A stretch of DNA of 64,000 nucleotides from Streptomyces sp. SW4 (GTDB lineage: Bacteria > Actinomycetota > Actinomycetes > Streptomycetales > Streptomycetaceae). The notes beneath the pieces are model-generated. The model was given only the letters and a program-made list of their open reading frames with translations. It did not search any database and was not told where the DNA came from. The DNA is taken from NCBI GenBank assembly GCA_003248315.1, contig QKWM01000004.1, positions 5,391,001-5,455,000 on the forward strand, written 5' to 3'. Position numbers and translations under genes: made by a program. Positions 56,716 to 64,000 of this stretch are shown here, one piece after another (within the stretch, counting starts at the first letter, position 1; each line of letters starts with the position of its first letter).

Positions 56716-57772
56716 GTGGCGGTGTTCGCGTGCGGGGGATGCGGCGTGGCGCTGACCGCGCCGGTGTCCCGGGTGGCGCTGCCCGTCCACGCCCGCCAGC
56801 GGTACGGACACGCGCTGCTGCCGCCGCTGATGGAGTCCGGCACGTACGCCGTGGACCCGGAGCCGTCCGGGCCGCCCTGGCGGCGGTGGGGCGAGATCAC
56901 GGCCGCGGAGGCCGGGGCCAGGGGCGTCCACGCCCCTGTGCCCGCCCTCTCCTTCGGGGAGCCGGGCGCGATCGTCGTGGCACCGGCGACGTCCGCGACA
57001 CCGTGCTGATCCCCGAACGCTGCACGGGCTACTGCCGGGGAACGGACGGGCGGGACGGCCCCAACCTGGCCTGCGTGCGGTGCGGCCTGCCGGTGGCGAC
57101 CCGCATCGACGACTGCACGTTCTGGCAGGCCGTGCGGTTCGCCCCGCACGCCGTGCACCGCCTCCCCGGGGAGCCGCCGGCCCGCCCGCCGGCCGGCTGG
57201 GAGGACCTGGCGGAGCGGTGGCCCGCGACGCCGCCGGTCGACCAGTCGGGCCGGTGGGACCCCCGGTGGGTGGCCGCGGGCGGGGCGGCGCTCGCCCACC
57301 TCCTGGCGGCCTCCCGGGGCGAGCCGGTGGCCCTGCCGGCCGGGCTCCCGGCGGAGACGCTCGGCCGTGCGGCCGACGCGCTGCTCCCGCCGGGCCGCCC
57401 GCCCGCCGCGCCGCCCTGGCCGGTCCGGGCCTGCCGCCCGCGGACCCCGCGGCCGGCATCGTCCTGGTGCCGCGGCATCCGCGGACGGGGCAGGTGTGGC
57501 GGCCGGCGGCGGACGCCACACCGGTGCCGGTGGCCGCCGAGGTGTGGCTGCACCTGGCCCGGCCGCACGACCGGCTGCCGCTCCCGGTCACCGGGGGCAT
57601 GCCGGCCGGGGTCCTGCGCGACGACCCGCCGCCACCGCTTCCCTGGTCCCTGTTCCGCCCCGACGCGCGGGTGTTCCTCGACACCCTGGCCCGCCTGCCC
57701 GACGTCCGCCGGCCCTGGTTGCGGGCCGTGTACGACCGGGTGAGCGCCCACCCGTACGACCGCCCCTTCTGA
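56716..57772 (+). CDS. Hypothetical protein with zinc-ribbon-like N-terminus, frameshifted
   Basis: About 352 residues after repair. It begins AVFACGGCGVALTAPVSRVALP and later has RCTGYCRGTDGRDGPNLACVRCGLPVATRIDDC, giving several Cys-x2-Cys pairs that could bind zinc. The second half (WLHLARPHDRLPLPVTGGMP, PWSLFRPDARVFLDTLARLPDV) has no recognised motif. GTG at 56716 follows GAAGGGAGCGCGGTC. Breaks near 56985 and 57420 each lack one base. Similar long proteins occur in other Streptomyces as hypothetical. Function unknown. Confidence 0.75.
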
Positions 57773-57799
57773 GGTCCACCGGAGGTCCGGTGCCCGGGA

Positions 57800-58844
57800 T
57801 CACCGTGCCGCGCGCAGCGGTTCCCCGACGCTGCGCAGATGACGCAGCGCCTCCCGGTGCGAGGCGATCAGGCCGGTCTGGTGGTAGGGATGCCCAGTTC
57901 GGCGCAGTACCGCTCGGTGATCTCCTGGGCCCTGCCGAGCGCGGGTGTCGGCATGCTCGGGAACAGGTGGTGCTCGATCTGGTAGTTGAGGCCGCCCATG
58001 AACACGTCGACGAGGACGCCGCCGCGCACGTTGCGGGAGGTGAGGACCTGCCGGCGCAGGAAGTCGAGCCGCGTGCCGTCCTCGATCATCGGCATGCCCT
58101 TGTGGTTCGGCGCGAAGACCGAACCGAGATAGACGCCGAACAGGCCCTGGTGGACGGCGATGAAGGCGAGCGCCTTACCGGGGGAGAGGACGGCGAACAG
58201 GCCGCCGAAATACACCAGGAAATGAACGACGAGCAGCGTTCCCTCCAGCACGGGCCGTTTCATCGACGGATTCCGCAGGGCCCGGAAACTGCTGAAACTC
58301 AGGTTCAGTCCCTCCAGCGTCAGCAACGGGAAGAAGAGGGCCGCCTGATGCCGTCCGACGAAACGCGGAAGCCCTCGCGCCGCCCGTGCCTGACGGCGTG
58401 ACCAGACCAGGATGTCGGGGCGACGTCCGGGTCCTTCTCCTCGTGGTTGGGGTTGGCGTGGTGGCGGGTGTGCTTGTTCATCCACCAGCCGTAGCTCATC
58501 CCCAGCAGCAGGTTGGCCACCAGCAGGCCCCCGGCCTCGCTGGGGCGCCGGCGGGAGAAGACCTGCCGGTGGGCGAGGTCGTGCGCCGCCAGTGCGAGCT
58601 GCCCGAAGGCCAGGGCCGCGACGACGGCGACGCACAACTGGGCCCAGCTGTCGCCGAGAACGGCGAACGCGGCGGCACTTCCCGCGAGAACGAGGGCCAC
58701 GGCTGTGAAACGCAGCGAGTAGTAGAGCGGGCGGCGCCGCAGCAGTCCCGCCGCGGATATGCGGCGGGACAACTCGGCGAAGTCGCTTCCGGAGGCCGCC
58801 TCGCGTGGAGTGGGCGGACCGGGAAGCACGGTGGAATTGGCCAT
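57800..58844 (-). CDS. Membrane fatty acid desaturase, frameshifted
   Basis: About 348 residues after repair. Three histidine boxes that ligate the diiron site are in order: HDLAHR, HTRHHANPN and QIEHHLFPSMP. Hydrophobic segments surround them (LRFTAVALVLAGSAAAFAVL, VLEGTLLVVHFLVYFGGLFAVL). It introduces double bonds into acyl-lipid or acyl-CoA chains in the membrane, adjusting fluidity. The C-terminus after repair reads GIPYHQTGLIASHREALRHL, ending at 57800. Breaks near 58421 and 57888 lack one base each. ATG at 58844 follows TGAGGCGC. Divergent from the ABC-F gene across a minisatellite. Confidence 0.9.
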
Positions 58845-58990
58845 GCGCCTCAGTATGTGAACGGCGGGGTGCCCGCAGAATGCTGCTGGCCCCCGGCAGG
58901 GGGTGGAGGTAGCACCACCCCGGGGGCGGGGTTCTCCGGGGTCCCCCGGGGCTCTCGGGGGCGGGTTCCCCGGGACCGTCCGGACGGCGG

Positions 58991-59095
58991 GGAATCCCCC
59001 GGCGGGGAATGCGGGCGGTGGGAGTGCGTCCGGCGGGGATCCTTCCGGTGGGAATGCGTCCGGCGGGAATGCGTGCGGCGGGAAATCACCCGGCG
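58991..59095. repeat. 15-bp tandem repeat, seven copies
   Basis: Units related to GGAATGCGTCCGGCG run head to tail in the intergenic region between the desaturase and the ABC-F leader. The copies differ at two to four positions. Confidence 0.8.
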
Positions 59096-59126
59096 CGGGA
59101 CCGCCGGCTCTTGTTACCCTTCCAGG

Positions 59127-59153
59127 GTGATCCGGGTCTACTTCTTCATCTGA
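59127..59153 (+). CDS. Eight-codon leader peptide upstream of the ABC-F gene
   Basis: GTG ATC CGG GTC TAC TTC TTC ATC TGA encodes MIRVYFFI. A possible -10 box TACCCT (59115-59120) ends six bases before the GTG, so the transcript may start at this codon (leaderless). About 260 bases of untranslated leader with long direct repeats separate it from the ABC-F start. Antibiotic-resistance ABC-F genes in many bacteria are controlled by short upstream ORFs through ribosome stalling, so this is a likely regulatory peptide. The assignment is inference from position and pattern. Confidence 0.55.
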   Translation: MIRVYFFI

Positions 59154-59270
59154 CGCCGCCCCGGGAGACCGGGCGCCGCTGCCGCCGCCGTGCGGTGTGT
59201 GCCGCGCGCCCGTCAGGGTCCCCGGCGGTGGCCGCGCCGCTCGCCCACACGGCGCGGGACGACGCTCAGC

Positions 59271-59336
59271 GCACGTCACGCCCGCGCACCGGGCCACGTC
59301 CGCGCACGTCACGCCCGTGCACCGGGCCACGTCCGC
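59271..59336. repeat. 33-bp direct repeat in the ABC-F leader
   Basis: Two tandem copies of a 33-base unit beginning GCACGTCACGCCCG (differing at one position). Its GC-rich arms can form alternative hairpins within the presumed 5' leader of the ABC-F transcript. Confidence 0.75.
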
Positions 59337-59413
59337 GCACGGCACCCCGCCCCGGTGACCCCTCCCGTTCCGTATCGGCCCCTGATCATCCTCTCTCGAT
59401 ACGGCGGACACCC

Positions 59414-61194
<1,781 letters not shown>

Positions 61195-61236
61195 GACGGC
61201 CCGGCGGCGATGTCCGGGGCCCCGGGCGGCCGGCGG

Positions 61237-61527
61237 TCAGGGCCGGTACGGCTGCTGCTGCGGCTGTCCGAGCGCCTGGCCGCCGGGGCCGCCCGCCGCC
61301 TGGGCCTGCAACTGCTCCGCCTGCTCCGCGGTCACCCGCTGCTCCGTGCCGCAGAACGTGCACTGCGTCGCGTACTTCGTCGAGACGGGGAACAGCGGCA
61401 CGAAGAACAGCGTGAACTTCGTGACGCGCTTCCTCAGCGTGTGCGCGGCGGGGTTCCCGCACCCGGCGCACACCAGCGTCAGTATCGCGAGCTGGTACAG
61501 ATAGCCCTTGGTGCCGAAGATGATCAT
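61237..61527 (-). CDS. Zinc-ribbon domain protein
   Basis: 96 residues. Begins IIFGTKGYLYQLAILTLVCAGCGNPA and continues VPLFPVSTKYATQCTFCGTEQRVTAEQAEQ, giving two Cys-x2-Cys pairs of a zinc ribbon around a hydrophobic middle segment (FTLFFVPLFPVS). The C-terminal 35 residues are Gln/Ala/Gly-rich. The ATG at 61527 follows GGGGATCGAG. This is a common small Streptomyces family (zinc-ribbon domain-containing protein). Function unknown. Confidence 0.78.
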   Translation of the reverse strand: MIIFGTKGYLYQLAILTLVCAGCGNPAAHTLRKRVTKFTLFFVPLFPVSTKYATQCTFCGTEQRVTAEQAEQLQAQAAGGPGGQALGQPQQQPYRP

Positions 61528-61683
61528 CTCGATCCCCGTCCTTCCCGGTCGGTGCCTGCTCACACAGTGCCAGACGGGGGCGACGCGCCGTCGTGGCGGG
61601 CCCGATCGCCGTGCCCCGCGCCGCCCGCGTTGCGACAATGGACCTCGTACCGCGTACCCAGCACCCGCTGTGAGGAGGTCGCC

Positions 61684-62025
61684 GTGGCACAGGAGAACTC
61701 CGCGCGGCCCGCGGCGGGGACGGCACGGGTCGCCGAGGCCGACGAGCAGCACGCCATCCTGGTGCTCACCGGCGATCTCCGCGGCGCCCCCGCGCTGCGC
61801 GAACTGGAGCGGCTGCTGCTCAGCGAGCCGCTGCTGCGGGCCCGGAGCTGGGTGCTGGACGTCAGGGACCTCGACCACCTCGGTCTGGCCTGCGCCTACG
61901 CGGTGCTGCGCGCCGTGACGAGCGCCCCCCGGAAGATCGGCCTCACCGTCCGCGGCGCCCACCGCACCGTCCACCGGACGCTGCGCGAGGCGGGCATCGA
62001 CGAGATCGCCGGATACGAACCGTAG
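61684..62025 (+). CDS. STAS domain protein (anti-sigma antagonist-like) without the phosphorylatable Ser motif
   Basis: 113 residues. The STAS fold is recognisable: AILVLTGDLRGAPALRELERLLLSEPLLRARSWVLDVRDLDHLGL, then AYAVLRAVTSAPRKIGLTVRG and a C-terminal helix region. Anti-sigma antagonists normally have a Ser/Thr (D-S-S-G motif) at the helix start after VLDV; here the segment reads DLDHLGLACAYAV, with no Ser. It may be a constitutive form or a sensor rather than a phosphorylated switch. GTG at 61684 follows GAGGAGGTCGCC. No adjacent anti-sigma gene. Confidence 0.82.
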   Translation: MAQENSARPAAGTARVAEADEQHAILVLTGDLRGAPALRELERLLLSEPLLRARSWVLDVRDLDHLGLACAYAVLRAVTSAPRKIGLTVRGAHRTVHRTLREAGIDEIAGYEP

Positions 62026-62113
62026 CCGCCCGCCGCCCGCAGGTGACGGGCGTGCCACCGCCGCTTCGAACACCGGCACGCGCGGACGCACGAAAATTGA
62101 ACCGTTCGTTTCC

Positions 62114-62142
62114 TTGAGACGGTCGGGTTATGCGGATAGGTT
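62114..62142 (+). promoter_or_regulatory. furA promoter, near-leaderless transcript
   Basis: TTGAGA, 17 bases, TAGGTT fits the principal sigma factor. The -10 ends eight bases before the ATG, so the transcript starts at or next to the start codon, as described for furA in Streptomyces. AT-rich AAAATTGAACCG just upstream is a plausible FurA operator. Confidence 0.65.
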
Positions 62143-62149
62143 CGCCCGC

Positions 62150-62587
62150 ATGACGGGACCCCAGTCTCCGACCACCGCCGACGCACTGCGGGGTGCCGGC
62201 CTGCGCGTCACCGCCGCCCGGGTCGCGTTGCTCGAGACGGTCCGCGAGGGCGGCCACCTCGACGCCGAGTCGGTCGCCTCCGGTGTGCGCCGCCGCGTCG
62301 GCCACATCAGCCTGCAGGCCGTGTACGAGGGCCTGCACGCGCTCACCGACGCCGGTCTCGTGCGCCGTATCGACCCGCCCGGCGGGCCCGCCCGCTTCGA
62401 GGGGCGCGTCGGGGACAACCACCACCACCTCGTGTGCCGGTCCTGCGGGGCCCTCGCCGACGTCGACTGCGCGGTCGGCGAGGCGCCCTGCCTGACCGCC
62501 TCCGACGACCACGGTTTCGCCGTCGACGAGGCCGAGGTCATCTACTGGGGCCTGTGCCCCGGATGTTCCACCGCTCGCACTACCTGA
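62150..62587 (+). CDS. furA: FurA-type peroxide-responsive repressor
   Basis: 145 residues, intact. A winged helix (LRGAGLRVTAARVALLETVREGGHLDAESVASGVRRRVGHISLQAVYEGLHAL) is followed by the metal-binding domain: DNHHHLVCRSCGALADVDC (HHHxxCxxC) and the C-terminal CPGC for structural zinc. It sits 37 bases upstream of a catalase-peroxidase gene, the classical furA-katG (furA-catC) operon in which FurA represses both genes until peroxide or loss of metal releases it. Probably translated from a near-leaderless mRNA. Confidence 0.95.
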   Translation: MTGPQSPTTADALRGAGLRVTAARVALLETVREGGHLDAESVASGVRRRVGHISLQAVYEGLHALTDAGLVRRIDPPGGPARFEGRVGDNHHHLVCRSCGALADVDCAVGEAPCLTASDDHGFAVDEAEVIYWGLCPGCSTARTT

Positions 62588-62624
62588 GCACAGCGATCCG
62601 CCAGTCCGGAAGGAACGGAACACC

Positions 62625-64000
<1,376 letters not shown>

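Overview
The window is very GC-rich and behaves like a Streptomyces chromosome (or a close relative). Codons end strongly in G or C and GTG starts are frequent. Ribosome sites are of the GGAGG type. Many families are typical of the genus: ANTAR regulator, PF04672 methyltransferase, snapalysin with its LysR activator, resuscitation-promoting transglycosylase, SigF-like sigma factor, FurA with catalase-peroxidase, and Ku. No rRNA, tRNA, CRISPR array, insertion sequence or phage gene was seen. The content is accessory and stress-related rather than core housekeeping.

An important caveat concerns the sequence itself. About 30 genes are interrupted by frameshifts, roughly 50 in total. Every interrupted gene returns to one open frame if bases are added, never strictly requiring removal. 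At the sites read base by base, the loss is one G or C in a run. Both halves of each gene keep normal codon use and active-site motifs. I therefore give full-length coordinates for these genes, name the break points and treat them as probably functional. The one convincing true wreck is a DMT/EamA transporter remnant near 25.2-25.5 kb.

Layout. 0-10 kb: glycosyltransferase family 9, hemerythrin, DoxX, a molybdopterin oxidoreductase without iron-sulfur cysteines plus a coupled helical partner, a nucleotidyltransferase-BON-metallophosphoesterase operon, and a GAF/PP2C phosphatase. Two of these units have a GNNT-N15-GGGTAC promoter of the SigB type. 10-20 kb: secreted proteins, a CYP152-type P450, a solitary cytochrome oxidase subunit I, a CPA2 antiporter and a streptogrisin-like protease. 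20-27 kb: a five-gene operon (SRPBCC, FAD oxidoreductase, SDR, endonuclease V-like protein, MpaB-like protein), the transporter remnant, a SigF-like sigma factor and a secreted lipase. 28-32 kb: an iron-box-controlled siderophore importer. 32-41 kb: a GH42 beta-galactosidase with a LacI-type operator, SDR, BrkB-like protein, antiporter, ANTAR regulator, cupin and ABC ATPase. 41-52 kb: coiled-coil protein, Ku, CbiZ-like amidohydrolase, snapalysin and its activator, MOSC protein, phosphoglucomutase, methyltransferase, isochorismatase and Rpf. 52-64 kb: LuxR regulator, amidohydrolase, PepSY lipoprotein, second snapalysin-like protease, fatty acid desaturase, an ABC-F protein behind an 8-codon leader, STAS protein, FurA and the start of KatG.

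Functional themes are oxidative and general stress (hemerythrin, KatG/FurA, SigF-like factor, SigB-type promoters, STAS, PP2C), secreted degradation (two M7 proteases, S1 protease, lipase, beta-galactosidase), and iron uptake. A recurring structural oddity is short tandem repeats that begin at or just after stop codons.
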